The notes under the pieces: generated by a model
The model's input: only the letters and a program-made list of their open reading frames with translations
Told to the model about the DNA's origin: nothing
Databases searched by the model: none
Source of the DNA: Candidatus Nitrosopelagicus sp.
Lineage (GTDB): Archaea; Thermoproteota; Nitrososphaeria; Nitrososphaerales; Nitrosopumilaceae
Direction: 5' to 3'
Assembly (NCBI GenBank): GCA_028345095.1
Contig: JAOMCQ010000006.1
Coordinates: 1 to 50,350, forward strand
Length of the DNA stretch: 50,350 nt
Made by a program: the position numbers and the translations under genes
Shown: positions 1 through 9,147 of the stretch, piece by piece
Layout: the number at the start of each line of letters is the position of its first letter
Numbering within the stretch: the stretch's first letter is position 1

Positions 1-1
1 A

Positions 2-1420
2 GTAGGAGCCACGTATAACAATCGAGATTCAAGTATGGTTTCAACATTAGAAGTTGGAAAAACACAATTCCAAGTATTACCAATGCTAGGAACAGATATA
101 ATTTCCGATCCCATATCTACTGAGATCGTATTTGGTAAATACAGTAGAGAGAATGATTTTCAAGACATAGATGTCAAAGGCAAAATAGTTTTGGCAGAAA
201 GAGGAGGAGAATCTTTGGATGAAATTGTTTTTTTCTCAGATAAAGAAATTTTTGCATCAAAGAACGGTGCAAAAGGATTAATTGTTTACAACAATCAACC
301 AGGAATATTCTTTGGAGAATTAATTCATGAATATGTTAGTGAAGATTACTATCCATCAATTCCCACAGTTTCAATGACAAGAGAAGAAGGATTAGAATTA
401 AAAAAAATTATTGAGAATGAGATATCAGGAACACTTAACGTGTTTAATCATCCAGATTTTATTGCAACATTTAGTTCAAGAGGACCAGTTTCTCCATTTT
501 ATCAAAAACCAGATCTAGTTGCACCGGGAGTTTTTGTGAATACAACCTCATTGAAAAATTTCTATAACATTACAAGCGGAACAAGTTATGCTGCACCACA
601 CGTATCAGGTGCAATTGCATTATTACTAGAAAAGAATCCAGATTTGACACCATATGAAATTAAATCAATACTAGTTACAACTTCAGATGTCATTACAGAT
701 CAATATAGAGAAGAGTTTGAATTTGATGCAGGTGGAGCAGGAAGAATTGATTTGGAAAAGGCATTTAATTCAAAATTAGTCTTTGAACCACCAAAATTAA
801 TTTTTAATTTATCTGAACATAAAACCTCTGAAAAAAACAAAATCGATATTAAATCATTTGATGGAAGTTTTAATATTCAAAAAGTAGAATTTTCAGGTGT
901 AGACAATGTTGAATTCAATTATGAAATTAATGATTCAACATTATACATAACTTCAAAATTAATAAAAGATGAATTAGGTATTTTTGAAACTAGAGCATTC
1001 ATTACAAATGATGATGTGATTTATCAAATTCCAATAATTGTCAGAGTTAGTGAGGCTTCAGTAGTTATTTTAGAAACTGAAAATGAACTATTATTTCAAG
1101 TAAAACAACCATTAGATTGGGAATATGCAAAAATAACAATTACTAATAGCGAAACATTTGAAGAACGTAGCATCTCCATAACACCAAAAAAATTTGAGAG
1201 TTTGAAATTATACGATGCAGGAAGATATTGGATCGAGGCAAATGTAAAAAGTGGTGAAAAAACATTTGATGTGTATGAAGTTTACGATATCAAAGAAGAT
1301 TTGAGCCAACAAAAACCAATTGTTGAAAATTCAGAATTACCAGAAAGAGCATTAATAATTTTAGGAATAATTTTTAGTATTGTGATAGTTGTTGGATTAA
1401 AATTTAGAAAGAATTACTGA
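2..1420 (+). CDS. Subtilisin-like (S8) serine protease, C-terminal part, membrane-anchored
   Basis: The reading frame is open to the window edge, so the N-terminus, with the catalytic Asp and His, lies upstream. Numbering from the first visible Met (base 35), residues about 20-135 look like a protease-associated (PA) domain inserted in the catalytic domain. The catalytic serine is S184 in [11 protein letters not shown], the S8 signature. A beta-rich region follows, and a single hydrophobic helix (about 439-457) ends in a short basic tail. That suggests an extracellular enzyme held in the membrane by its C-terminus. The stop overlaps the 3' end of the convergent pckA gene by 7 bases. The family is certain; the substrate cannot be inferred. 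Confidence 0.88.
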   Translation, partial: VGATYNNRDSSMVSTLEVGKTQFQVLPMLGTDIISDPISTEIVFGKYSRENDFQDIDVKGKIVLAERGGESLDEIVFFSDKEIFASKNGAKGLIVYNNQPGIFFGELIHEYVSEDYYPSIPTVSMTREEGLELKKIIENEISGTLNVFNHPDFIATFSSRGPVSPFYQKPDLVAPGVFVNTTSLKNFYNITSGTSYAAPHVSGAIALLLEKNPDLTPYEIKSILVTTSDVITDQYREEFEFDAGGAGRIDLEKAFNSKLVFEPPKLIFNLSEHKTSEKNKIDIKSFDGSFNIQKVEFSGVDNVEFNYEINDSTLYITSKLIKDELGIFETRAFITNDDVIYQIPIIVRVSEASVVILETENELLFQVKQPLDWEYAKITITNSETFEERSISITPKKFESLKLYDAGRYWIEANVKSGEKTFDVYEVYDIKEDLSQQKPIVENSELPERALIILGIIFSIVIVVGLKFRKNY

Positions 1421-3006
1421 ATTTGAGGTCCAGCATTTCTTATTTCAGGAGAAACATCTTTGAATTTTGTAAAGTTTTCACCAAACATTTGTGCTAATTT
1501 CTTTGCTGATAGATCGTAAGAATCCTTGTCAACCCATGTATTTTTTGGATCTAATACATCAGAAGGTACATTAGGACATTCGGTAGGAACATCTAGATTG
1601 AATGTATCATCATGTCTGAATTTTATCAAGTCAAATTTCCCAGTTAATGCAGCAGTTACCATTGCACGACTATATTTTATGCTAATCCTTTTTCCTACAC
1701 CATATGGACCACCAGACCACCCCGTGTTAATTAGATAAACAACCGTATTGTGTTCAAGAATTTTTTCTCCTAGCATTTTTGCATATACAGATGCAGGACG
1801 AGGCATAAATGGAGAGCCAAAACATGCAGAAAATGTTGCTTTTGGTTCTTTAATTCCACGTTCAGTGCCAGCAAGTTTACTTGTGTAACCGGACATGAAA
1901 TGAAACATTGCACTTTCTTTTGTTAATTTTGATACAGGTGGTAATACACCCAATGCATCAGCGGTCAAAAATATTATAACTTTAGGATGACCGCCTACAC
2001 TCGGAATTACAGCTCCCGGAATATAATCTAGAGGATATGCTGCACGAGTATTTTCAGTTAGACTACCATCATCAAAGTCTGGTTTCAAAGTATCTTTGTT
2101 TACTACAACATTTTCAAGAACTGCTCCAGATTTTATAGCGTTCCAAATTTGTGGTTCTGCTTCTTCGTTAAGATTAATACATTTTGCATAACAACCACCT
2201 TCAAAATTAAAAACTCCACTTTGAGACCAACCATGTTCATCATCACCAATTAACATGCGCTCAGGATCTGCAGATAGGCTTGTTTTCCCAGTACCAGATA
2301 AACCAAAGAATAATGCAGTATCACCATCTTTACCTATATTTGCAGAACAATGCATAGGAAAAACATCTTTTTTTGGCATCAAATAATTCATTACAGCAAA
2401 CATAGATTTTTTCATTTCACCTGCATAATTTGTTCCACCAATCAATACGATTCGTTTTGAGAGGTTTATCAAAATGAAAACATTTGTTCGGGTTCCATCA
2501 ATTTCAGGAATTGTTTCAAAGTCATTTAAGCATAAAATTGTAAAGTCTGGCTCATGAGAGTTCAATTCTTCATTTGAAGGTCTAACAAACAGTTGTCTAC
2601 AAAAGAGATTTTGCCATGCATGATCATTAATTACACGAATTGACAATCTATTTTCTTTGTCAGCACCTACAAATCCATCAAAAATATAAAGATCTTTACC
2701 TTCTGCATGTTTTTTCATTTTTTCAAAGACAGAATTGAATTTTTCAGTTGGGAATTGTCTGTTTACATCACCCCAATCAATTGTTTCATGAGTTTCATCA
2801 TCATAAATTATGTAACGGTCTTGAGGAGAACGACCAGTATATTTTCCAGTTTTTACAGATAATGAACCAGTAGAGGTTAACATTCCTTCATTTGTTTCAA
2901 TTGATTGTTCAACAAGTTTTTCGACAGTTAGATTTCGATGAATTGAGTGAGGAGCTACTCCAAATTCTACTAATTGATCATGTACTTTTGAACTAGTGTT
3001 AGACAT
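1414..3006 (-). CDS. pckA: Phosphoenolpyruvate carboxykinase (ATP)
   Basis: ATP-dependent PEPCK converts oxaloacetate and ATP to PEP, CO2 and ADP, the entry to gluconeogenesis. The protein is 530 residues, the usual family length. It shows the kinase-1a P-loop [11 protein letters not shown] (about 235-245), then DDEHGW with the metal-binding acidic residues, and an N-terminal [10 protein letters not shown] substrate-binding motif. I chose ATG at 3006 because GAGGAGA lies a few bases upstream; the frame also offers a TTG at 3024, which falls in that Shine-Dalgarno stretch. In an autotroph fixing carbon by the 3HP/4HB cycle it would make sugars from C4 acids (inference). Confidence 0.95.
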   Translation of the reverse strand: MSNTSSKVHDQLVEFGVAPHSIHRNLTVEKLVEQSIETNEGMLTSTGSLSVKTGKYTGRSPQDRYIIYDDETHETIDWGDVNRQFPTEKFNSVFEKMKKHAEGKDLYIFDGFVGADKENRLSIRVINDHAWQNLFCRQLFVRPSNEELNSHEPDFTILCLNDFETIPEIDGTRTNVFILINLSKRIVLIGGTNYAGEMKKSMFAVMNYLMPKKDVFPMHCSANIGKDGDTALFFGLSGTGKTSLSADPERMLIGDDEHGWSQSGVFNFEGGCYAKCINLNEEAEPQIWNAIKSGAVLENVVVNKDTLKPDFDDGSLTENTRAAYPLDYIPGAVIPSVGGHPKVIIFLTADALGVLPPVSKLTKESAMFHFMSGYTSKLAGTERGIKEPKATFSACFGSPFMPRPASVYAKMLGEKILEHNTVVYLINTGWSGGPYGVGKRISIKYSRAMVTAALTGKFDLIKFRHDDTFNLDVPTECPNVPSDVLDPKNTWVDKDSYDLSAKKLAQMFGENFTKFKDVSPEIRNAGPQIQ

Positions 3007-3137
3007 ATCAGAGATTCTCCTCAATACTATGTATAGTCAAGGATTTTTGGGAAAAATTGAATATTATTATCTCTTTCTCAGATCGAATAATTTGAAACTT
3101 AGATACGTATTTATGTTAAATTTCAAAGTTTTAGTCT

Positions 3138-3536
3138 ATGCCAATCAATAAAGAAAAACTTCAAGCAAGGGAAGAAGCAAGAATGAGCAGACCGGAGTTT
3201 ATTCGTCCAGAAAGCTGGAGATATACCAGATTGGAAACTGGTTGGAGAAAACCAAAAGGAATGGATAACCATCAAAGAAAACAGAAAAGTCGCGGTCGTC
3301 CAGGATTAGTTAAAGTTGGATACGGCACACCAAAGATTGCTTACGGATTACATCCATCAGGTTATACAGATAATTTAGTACATAATGCAGGTGATTTAGA
3401 TAATCTCAATCCAAAAGAAGATGGAATTAGGTTTGGTCATAGTGTAGGAGCAAAAAAAAGAAGAGAGATTATGAAAATTGCAATAGAAAAAAAATTCAAA
3501 GTGTTTAACGCAAGAGTGAGTCAAAATGCCAGTTAA
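3138..3536 (+). CDS. rpl32e: 50S ribosomal protein L32e
   Basis: Archaeal/eukaryotic large-subunit protein L32e, 132 residues. Recognised by the core FIRPESWRYTRLETGWRKPKG and the following basic segment with KVGYGTPK and GLHPSGY. The N-terminal extension of about 17 residues is charged and probably flexible. The last 11 bases overlap the start of L19e, so the two are probably translationally coupled. An AT-rich TATA-like stretch near base 3112 sits about 26 bases before the ATG, which fits a leaderless transcript. In many archaea L32e and L19e belong to the spc ribosomal operon; here the pair stands apart from it. Confidence 0.96.
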   Translation: MPINKEKLQAREEARMSRPEFIRPESWRYTRLETGWRKPKGMDNHQRKQKSRGRPGLVKVGYGTPKIAYGLHPSGYTDNLVHNAGDLDNLNPKEDGIRFGHSVGAKKRREIMKIAIEKKFKVFNARVSQNAS

Positions 3537-3981
3537 TCTCAGATCAAAAAAGAGACTTGTCTCAAGAATTGTAGGTGTTGGCGTAAATCGTGTAAGATTT
3601 GATAATGATCACTTAGATGATGTTGCAGACGCAATTACTAGAGATGACATAAGAAGTTTAATTACTGCGAATACAATTACAATCAAATCATTTACAGGTA
3701 CATCTCATGGAAGAGCGCAAGCAAAAAGAATCCAGAAGGCAAAAAGAGGTACAGGGCAAGGTTCTAAGAAAGGAAGAAAAGGTGCACGTGTTGGTAAAAA
3801 AACCGTATATGTAAACAAGGTACGTGCTTTAAGATATCTTCTCAAAGTTTCAAAAGATCGTAAAGAGATTACAAATGAATCATTCAAAGCAATTTACAAA
3901 AAGATTGGAGGTAACACGATAAGAAATAAAGCACATCTAAGAACTGTTATTGCAGAAGAAATCACCACACAAAAATCTTAG
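3526..3981 (+). CDS. rpl19e: 50S ribosomal protein L19e
   Basis: Large-subunit protein L19e, 151 residues. The family pattern is clear: LRSKKRLVSRI at the N-terminus, DIRSLI, then a very basic linker rich in KRGTGQGSKKGRKGAR that threads through rRNA, and a helical C-terminus with VRALRYLL. The ATG lies inside the end of L32e (11-base overlap). The stop codon overlaps the stop of the convergent alkyltransferase gene by two bases, so there is no intergenic terminator space. Confidence 0.96.
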   Translation: MPVNLRSKKRLVSRIVGVGVNRVRFDNDHLDDVADAITRDDIRSLITANTITIKSFTGTSHGRAQAKRIQKAKRGTGQGSKKGRKGARVGKKTVYVNKVRALRYLLKVSKDRKEITNESFKAIYKKIGGNTIRNKAHLRTVIAEEITTQKS

Positions 3982-4277
3982 AATTCAAATAAATTATTTT
4001 TAAAATCTAAAATTTTATTATCTTTAATTTTTAATCCCTCTTTTGATAACATATGTTTTTTTCTTTCAATTCCATATGCATATCCACCGATAGTTCCATC
4101 AGATTTTACAACACGATGACATGGAACAATAACAGGAAATGGATTTTTTTTCATTATTTGTCCTACGATTCTCTGACCATTTTTTAGATTTATTGTTTTT
4201 GCAAGATCACCGTATGTTGTTACATAACCAGTAGGAACTTGTAATAATTTACAATAAATTTTTTCTTCTACTTTCAA
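3978..4277 (-). CDS. ogt: Methylated-DNA--protein-cysteine methyltransferase (minimal)
   Basis: DNA repair protein that moves alkyl groups from O6-alkylguanine to its own cysteine. Only 99 residues: it has the DNA-binding domain with the active-site motif VPCHRVV and the helix-turn-helix region (VPTGYVTTYGDLA), but not the N-terminal domain found in 150-170 residue Ogt/Ada proteins. The acceptor Cys is present, so it is not an alkyltransferase-like (ATL) protein with the Cys replaced. The start is TTG at 4277, overlapping the TGA of dtdA (4274-4276), so it is probably translated by coupling. No in-frame ATG precedes the conserved region. Confidence 0.88.
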   Translation of the reverse strand: MKVEEKIYCKLLQVPTGYVTTYGDLAKTINLKNGQRIVGQIMKKNPFPVIVPCHRVVKSDGTIGGYAYGIERKKHMLSKEGLKIKDNKILDFKNNLFEF

Positions 4278-5050
4278 ATTCTTATAACCTCTAATTCACT
4301 GGTTGAAAGAAGATCAATTAGTTTTTGTTTGTATTTACCCAAACTTTTCCAATCAAGTAAAGCAGCTTCTGCACCAGTATTTTGTATAAGTAAATGGTCA
4401 AATAAATTAGGATTAAGAAATTCTAATGCGTGTTTTGGCATTACAGTTCCTAAGGCATATTTACCAAAAAGTAATTCTTTTGTGAATTTTTCAGAATAAT
4501 GAGTTCCGCCAAAACAAATAGCAAAAGGGAAGGGAGTAGATGGGGTTTCAAGTGTATCAACTACTAACTTTGCTATAGACGAACAGAGAGTTTCATCATT
4601 CCATTGTAGTTCAGTGGTTCCAATTTCTACAAAAATTGATGGTTTTTTTAGATGAGTAGGTCCATGATGTGTAGCTTCTATTGTAATTTCAAAATCTAGG
4701 AAAGATTCACGATTATTCCAGAGTTTTTGCATATATTTTTTCTGCAAGTCAGGATACGGTATTGCTAATTCTTTATGATTTCCACCGAATTTTGCTTCAT
4801 TAAAATTTCCAGTACTATGACAAGTCAAAGCAAGTGTTCCAGATTCAGCAGCATGTTTAGATAAAAAAATGAATCCATCATAATTGTATTTTTCATCTAA
4901 CCAATCTGCAGAAATTGTAGGAGAGTCAATTTCAATTAAATCAAAATTCTTGCCACGATATACATCTCCATCCTTATTCATATCATTAGAGATGAATTTT
5001 GCCATATTATGACCAGCAGGGTCATTTTTGAATGCAATCAGTAAATCCAT
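4274..5050 (-). CDS. dtdA: D-aminoacyl-tRNA deacylase (DtdA/GEK1 family)
   Basis: Hydrolyses D-aminoacyl-tRNAs so that D-amino acids are kept out of translation; this is the archaeal and plant (GEK1) type. Visible family motifs: KNDPAGHNMA at the start, the CHSTGN segment, THHGPTH, VEIGTTE and CFGGTHY, with the histidines expected for a zinc-dependent enzyme. I prefer the ATG at 5050 (258 residues, starting MDLLIAF) because family proteins begin about 7-10 residues before the DPAG motif. The frame stays open to 5092, adding 14 residues. The gene is followed by ogt with a 3-base overlap and is divergent from secE. Confidence 0.9.
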   Translation of the reverse strand: MDLLIAFKNDPAGHNMAKFISNDMNKDGDVYRGKNFDLIEIDSPTISADWLDEKYNYDGFIFLSKHAAESGTLALTCHSTGNFNEAKFGGNHKELAIPYPDLQKKYMQKLWNNRESFLDFEITIEATHHGPTHLKKPSIFVEIGTTELQWNDETLCSSIAKLVVDTLETPSTPFPFAICFGGTHYSEKFTKELLFGKYALGTVMPKHALEFLNPNLFDHLLIQNTGAEAALLDWKSLGKYKQKLIDLLSTSELEVIRI

Positions 5051-5092
5051 GAATAAAAGATATATTGACACATTATTATTTTTCATTATCAT

Positions 5093-5275
5093 TTGAACCC
5101 TAAATTATTGCTCAAAAATATAGTAAATACTATAAAATTAACGAAGAAATCCGACAAGGAGGTTTACAAACAGCACCTTCGATTGGTGTTATTTGGATTT
5201 GCTACAGTAGGACTACTTGGATTCGGAATTCAATTCATTTTTGCTACAATTTCACCAGGAATGATATTCAAATAG
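5093..5275 (+). CDS. secE: Protein translocase subunit SecE (Sss1/Sec61 gamma)
   Basis: Small subunit of the SecYEG protein-conducting channel. It has 60 residues: an N-terminal amphipathic, Lys-rich helix (about 1-27, with KLTKKSDKEVY) followed by one transmembrane helix (about 31-52). Its identity rests on size, topology and position directly before spt5, the conserved secE-nusG/spt5-L11 arrangement. The start is TTG at 5093; no ATG is available in frame. A TATA-like AAGATATATTG near 5062 lies about 31 bases upstream. It ends 7 bases before spt5. Confidence 0.88.
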   Translation: MNPKLLLKNIVNTIKLTKKSDKEVYKQHLRLVLFGFATVGLLGFGIQFIFATISPGMIFK

Positions 5276-5282
5276 AGATAAA

Positions 5283-5801
5283 ATGTCTGAGCCAACCATC
5301 ACAGAATCAGATGAACAATCTAACCAAGAGAACATTGCCGTACCAGAACCATCAAACGGAGAATCACATCTATTTGCACTAAGAACAACTGGTGGTCAAG
5401 AAAAGGTTGTTTTAAGACAGTTAGAAGCAAAAATGAGAAGTGGAGAACTAGAAGTTCAATCAGTTCTAATTGTGGATAACTTGAAAGGGTATGTCGTTAT
5501 TGAAGCAAATGATCCTCAAATCATGTTTATGGCAACACAAGGATTAAGACATGTAAAAGGACAATTAAGAGGAGAGTTGCAGTTTAGTGAAATTGAAAGT
5601 TATCTTGTAAAGAAATCTACAGTTTCAGAATTAGCAGTTGATGGAACCGTAGAAGTAATTGGAGGACCATTCAAAGGAATGAAAGCAACAATTACAAGAG
5701 TTGATCACGATAAAGAAGAAGCTACAGTAATTTTGTTAGATGCACCATATCAATTACCAGTAACAGTAGATGCAAACTATCTAAAACCTATTGCATCATA
5801 G
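5283..5801 (+). CDS. spt5: Transcription elongation factor Spt5 (archaeal NusG)
   Basis: Binds the RNA polymerase clamp (with Spt4) and keeps it processive. 172 residues: an acidic, probably disordered N-terminal tail (1-28), a NGN domain (about 29-112, beginning LFALRTTGGQEK) and a KOW domain (about 118-170, with VEVIGGPFKGMKATI). Most archaeal Spt5 proteins are about 145-150 residues, so the tail is an extension. The gene sits between secE and L11 in one direction, the ancient translocase-elongation-stalk cluster. Confidence 0.95.
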   Translation: MSEPTITESDEQSNQENIAVPEPSNGESHLFALRTTGGQEKVVLRQLEAKMRSGELEVQSVLIVDNLKGYVVIEANDPQIMFMATQGLRHVKGQLRGELQFSEIESYLVKKSTVSELAVDGTVEVIGGPFKGMKATITRVDHDKEEATVILLDAPYQLPVTVDANYLKPIAS

Positions 5802-5837
5802 GAAGGAATAAATCATTAAAAAAAAGAGAAATTTCAA

Positions 5838-6323
5838 ATGGGCGACAAACAAACAATTTCAGCACAAGTAACAGGCGGAGAAGCTTCTGCAGGTCCCCCA
5901 CTTGGTCCAGCACTTGGGCCATTAGGAGTAAACATTATGGAAGTCATCAATAAGATTAATGAAAAGACTGGTGATTTCAAAGGAATGAAAGTTCCAGTTA
6001 CAGTCAGTATAGATACAGATACCAAAGAATGGGATATTGAGGTTGGAATTCCATCAGCATCAGCACTTATCCTCAAAGAAGCAAATATCCAAAAAGGTTC
6101 TGGTACATCAGGTACAGAGTGGGTTGCAGACATCGGAATGGATGCAGTACTCAAAGTTGCAAATGTTAAACTTGAAACATCATATGCTTCAGAAATAAAA
6201 TCAGTTGCAAAACAGATAATTGGAACATGCCAATGTTTAGGCATCAAAGTAGAAGGTAAAACGCCAAAAGAGATTACTGTAGAAGTAAATGACGGTAAAT
6301 GGGATGAAAAGTTAGTTAACTAG
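5838..6323 (+). CDS. rpl11: 50S ribosomal protein L11
   Basis: Binds 23S rRNA at the GTPase-associated centre and forms the base of the L10-L12 stalk. 161 residues. The proline-rich hinge with GPPLGPALGPLGVN (about 22-35) is the L11 signature, followed by the C-terminal RNA-binding domain (KEANIQKGSGTSG onward). It follows spt5 after 36 bases. Its 3' end overlaps the convergent Lrp-family gene by 8 bases, which separates L11 from the L1-L10 pair downstream. Confidence 0.97.
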   Translation: MGDKQTISAQVTGGEASAGPPLGPALGPLGVNIMEVINKINEKTGDFKGMKVPVTVSIDTDTKEWDIEVGIPSASALILKEANIQKGSGTSGTEWVADIGMDAVLKVANVKLETSYASEIKSVAKQIIGTCQCLGIKVEGKTPKEITVEVNDGKWDEKLVN

Positions 6324-6771
6324 ATAGATACATCGGAGATTTTTCAGTTCTTTCCAACTCAACAAAGGTTTCAGTATTTTGAATTCCATCTATTTTTCCA
6401 ATTTTATCTACCACAATATTGTGTAATTGTTCTAGATCTTCAGCTAATGCGCCAACCATCAAGTCAAATCTACCTGTAACTTCAATAATCCTATCAATTT
6501 CTGCAATTTTTAATAGATTTTCGTGAATCGCTGTCTTAAATTTAGGATCGCGATTAATTCCAACATATGCTTTTACACCAAATCCCAATTGAGATTCATC
6601 AATATCTATAGTAAATTTCTTAATCATCTTCTTTTTTATCAGTCGTTTTATTCTACTGTACAAAACAGATGCGTTGATGTTTAGTTTTTTTGCCAAAAGT
6701 GGAATCGATATACTTCCATCTTTTTTCAATTCGGATAGTAATTTAAGATCTAAATCATCCACTTTTGCCAT
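6316..6771 (-). CDS. Lrp/AsnC family transcriptional regulator
   Basis: Feast/famine regulator, 151 residues. An N-terminal winged helix-turn-helix (about 4-58: LDLKLLSELKKDGSISIPLLAKKLNINASVLYSR style spacing) is followed by a RAM effector/oligomerisation domain (about 65-145, with AYVGINRDPKF and the gating-like VTGRFDLMVGA). It lies inverted between L11 and L1. A perfect 17-base palindrome abuts its TATA-like box, so autoregulation is likely (inference). The ligand is unknown. It could also influence the divergent L1-L10 genes. Confidence 0.92.
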   Translation of the reverse strand: MAKVDDLDLKLLSELKKDGSISIPLLAKKLNINASVLYSRIKRLIKKKMIKKFTIDIDESQLGFGVKAYVGINRDPKFKTAIHENLLKIAEIDRIIEVTGRFDLMVGALAEDLEQLHNIVVDKIGKIDGIQNTETFVELERTEKSPMYLSS

Positions 6772-6817
6772 TTTCTTAAAATAAGTAAATTGTAGTAGTA
6801 AATGTAAGTTTTGGCAG

Positions 6818-6825
6818 AATATATC
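6818..6825 (-). promoter_or_regulatory. TATA-like box of the Lrp-family gene
   Basis: Read on the minus strand this gives GATATATT, a good archaeal box A, about 50 bases before the ATG at 6771. Transcription would start near 6796, leaving a leader of about 25 bases. The palindrome at 6827-6843 adjoins it on the upstream (BRE) side. Confidence 0.5.
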
Positions 6826-6826
6826 A

Positions 6827-6843
6827 AAATTTTACTAAAATTT
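6827..6843. promoter_or_regulatory. Perfect palindrome, candidate Lrp operator
   Basis: AAATTTTA-C-TAAAATTT: two 8-base arms that are exact reverse complements around one central base. It lies in the 159-base gap between the Lrp-family gene and rpl1, just upstream of the lrp TATA-like box. Lrp/AsnC dimers bind AT-rich palindromes of about this size and often repress their own gene. The operator role is inferred from position and symmetry. In such AT-rich DNA short palindromes also arise by chance. Confidence 0.45.
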
Positions 6844-6930
6844 AGAAAAAGATATGTCAATTTTAGAAAAATAATATAATCATAGATAATTACTCTAAAC
6901 GATAATAAGTAAGAGATTAAGGTTTTTGAC

Positions 6931-7587
6931 ATGGTAAATGAGTCAGAAATAGTCACTCTAATTCAGGAAGCAAAAAAAGGTGAGAAAGAACGTAAGTTTA
7001 AAGAATCACTAGAACTTTACATCACTCTAAAAGATATAGATGTGAAAAAAGGATTTGCGCTAAATGAAGTGATTCAACTACCAAATCAAATGTCAAAACC
7101 AGCAGCCGTTTGCGTAATGGCATCGGGAGACATGGGACTAAAAGCAAAAGATGCAAAAGCAGACGAAGTTATGGATAATGATAATCTTGATAAATTAGCA
7201 GCAGACAAAAGAGCTTCTAGAAAATTAATCAACAAGTACGATTTCTTTTTGGCAGATACAAAACTCATGCCTGTAGTAGGTAAATCATTAGGACAACTTC
7301 TAGGACCTAGAGGTAAAATGCCAACGCCGGTTCCATTTAATGCACCTATTGAAACATTTCTAAGTAGATTCAAAAGTTCAATTAGAGTTAGAGTAAAAAA
7401 TTCACTTTCAATTTCATGTAAAATAGGTGATACTTCAATGGATGAACATCATGTAGCTGCAAATGCAATTGTAGTAATTAACAATTTGAAAAGTAAATTT
7501 CCAAATGGAGACAAGAACATTAGAAAATATATGATTAAAACAACTATGGGAAAAGCAATAAAATTAGAACACAAGGTGACAAAGTAA
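6931..7587 (+). CDS. rpl1: 50S ribosomal protein L1
   Basis: Forms the mobile L1 stalk at the E site. 218 residues. The family signature is clear: AVCVMASGDMG, KYDFFLADTKLMPVVGKSLGQLLGPRGKMPTPVP and the C-terminal KTTMGKAIKLE. In other archaea L1 represses its own mRNA; I did not find a convincing copy of that site. It is followed by L10 after one base. The region upstream holds an AT-rich TATA-like stretch near 6903-6911. Confidence 0.97.
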   Translation: MVNESEIVTLIQEAKKGEKERKFKESLELYITLKDIDVKKGFALNEVIQLPNQMSKPAAVCVMASGDMGLKAKDAKADEVMDNDNLDKLAADKRASRKLINKYDFFLADTKLMPVVGKSLGQLLGPRGKMPTPVPFNAPIETFLSRFKSSIRVRVKNSLSISCKIGDTSMDEHHVAANAIVVINNLKSKFPNGDKNIRKYMIKTTMGKAIKLEHKVTK

Positions 7588-7588
7588 A

Positions 7589-8455
7589 ATGCATGAGAAT
7601 AGAACACAATATCCAAAAAAGAAAGCACAGATGTATCAACAATTACAAGAACTTCCAAAAAAATATAGTGTAATGGCACTTGTTAGAATGGAAAAGGTTA
7701 GAGGATCACAATTACTACCGTTAAGAAAAAAACTTCAAGGTGAAGTTGAAATTGTTAGCATTAAAGATAAAGTGGCAAAACTTGCTTTTGCTAAAGCTGG
7801 AGTTACCGGCATAGATAAATTATCTGAAAAAGTTACAGGTCAATGTGTTTTCATGTTTACCAATATGTCTCCATTCAAACTTAACGTTCTATTAGGAAAG
7901 AACAAAGTTATGCTATTTGCAAGAGGTGGAGATACTGCAAGCATGGATGTTGTAATTCCACCAAAAAATACAGGAATTGCACCAGGACCAATGTTAACTG
8001 ACTTTAAAGAAAATGGAATTGCAACAAAGATTGATCAAGGTACAATCTGGATTATGAAAGAGACAGTACCAGTAAAAAAAGGAGAACCAATATCTGAAAA
8101 ACTTGCTGGACTTTTAACTAAATTAGACATTAAAGCAATCGAAGCAGGCATAGTTTTGAATGCAGCATTGGAAGAAGGTTTAGTCTATCAACAAGAGGAA
8201 ATGATTATAGATGTTGAGAAATTCAGAAATGATTTGGCTCAAGCACATCAGCAAGCAATTTCACTTTCAATCGAAGCAGCATATATCACTGCAGATAACA
8301 TTGAACAAATCTTGTCAAAGGCAGCTCAATCTGCACGTTCAGTTTCAACTGAAGCAGGATATCTAACTGAAGACACAAAAGAACAAGTATTACAAAAGGC
8401 TCACGGTCAAGCACAAGGTGTAGCCTCAAAAGCAAAAGATTACTCACCAGCATAA
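7589..8455 (+). CDS. rpl10: 50S ribosomal protein L10 (P0 type)
   Basis: Archaeal P0 anchors L12 dimers to the ribosome next to L11. 288 residues: an rRNA-binding domain (about 1-105), the archaeal insertion domain (about 106-185, GNKVMLFARGGD-like beginning) and C-terminal helices with repeated segments (SLSIEAAYITADN at about 230, SVSTEAGYLTEDT at about 250) that resemble L12-dimer binding sites. The protein ends in KDYSPA and lacks the acidic GLSSLFG-like tail that archaeal P0 often shares with L12. L12 is not downstream in the usual place but 0.7 kb away on the other strand. Confidence 0.94.
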   Translation: MHENRTQYPKKKAQMYQQLQELPKKYSVMALVRMEKVRGSQLLPLRKKLQGEVEIVSIKDKVAKLAFAKAGVTGIDKLSEKVTGQCVFMFTNMSPFKLNVLLGKNKVMLFARGGDTASMDVVIPPKNTGIAPGPMLTDFKENGIATKIDQGTIWIMKETVPVKKGEPISEKLAGLLTKLDIKAIEAGIVLNAALEEGLVYQQEEMIIDVEKFRNDLAQAHQQAISLSIEAAYITADNIEQILSKAAQSARSVSTEAGYLTEDTKEQVLQKAHGQAQGVASKAKDYSPA

Positions 8456-8456
8456 A

Positions 8457-9092
8457 TTAACTGCTTTTTACTTTAGGCAAATTCCAATTATACTTCATTG
8501 CAACCATTCTAAGTCCGGTAGCCAATAACAAACCAGATATTGTTCCAGCATAAACGTCATTTGTTAGAAATATTACTAAATAAAATACTGAAGCGCCCAA
8601 AAAACTGGCAGAAGCATACAACTCTTTTACAAATACTATAGGAGTTTGACTGACAAAGACATCACGAAGTATTCCACCGCCAATTGCAGTAAGCATACCA
8701 GATAGCACAATTACAAGAAAATTCATTCCAAACAAGTTATATGCAAAAGTAGCACCAATTACAGTAAAAACTCCTAGTCCAATTGCATCAAATTTTAGAA
8801 ATACGTTCCAATGTTTTTTCATCTTAGAATGTAAAAGGAAAATTATGATTGCAGACACTACAGTGATTATCACATATGATGGATCAATTAGGGAATTAGG
8901 AAGAGATTTTCCAAGTATTACATCACGTATGGTTCCACCTGCAACTCCAGTAATTGTTGCAAGAATAATTATTCCAACAATATCTGCTTTGTGCTCAATA
9001 GCTTTGAATGCACCAGTTACAGCAAAAGCCATAGTACCAAATAGATCTAAAATATAAATGAAAAATTCAATTGACAAAGATGAATCTGTCAA
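8457..9092 (-). CDS. TRIC/UPF0126 family membrane protein
   Basis: 211 residues with about seven hydrophobic helices. It carries the two pseudo-symmetric glycine-rich motifs of the UPF0126/TRIC family: GVAGGTIRDVILG in the first half and AIGGGILRDVF in the second. Prokaryotic TRIC proteins form trimeric cation channels, so ion transport is the likely role. The TTG at 9092 begins the longest frame. A TATA-like TTATTATAA near 9104 would instead suit a leaderless start at the in-frame TTG at 9077. The gene intrudes between L10 and L12. Confidence 0.85.
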   Translation of the reverse strand: MTDSSLSIEFFIYILDLFGTMAFAVTGAFKAIEHKADIVGIIILATITGVAGGTIRDVILGKSLPNSLIDPSYVIITVVSAIIIFLLHSKMKKHWNVFLKFDAIGLGVFTVIGATFAYNLFGMNFLVIVLSGMLTAIGGGILRDVFVSQTPIVFVKELYASASFLGASVFYLVIFLTNDVYAGTISGLLLATGLRMVAMKYNWNLPKVKSS

Positions 9093-9147
9093 ACCAATTA
9101 TAATAAAATTTAGTCACTAATAACGTTGAAAAGGTTTTGAGATGAAT

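Noticed and set aside
3705-3887. Minus-strand frame antisense to L19e
   Set aside because: It lies fully inside a strongly conserved ribosomal gene and has no promoter or family likeness.
5834-6247. 137-residue minus-strand frame antisense to L11
   Set aside because: It is a mirror of the L11 codon pattern, with no recognisable motifs.
6750-6956. 68-residue minus-strand frame between lrp and rpl1
   Set aside because: It consists of AT-rich Ile/Tyr/Leu runs, overlaps the lrp start and rpl1 start and covers the promoter region.
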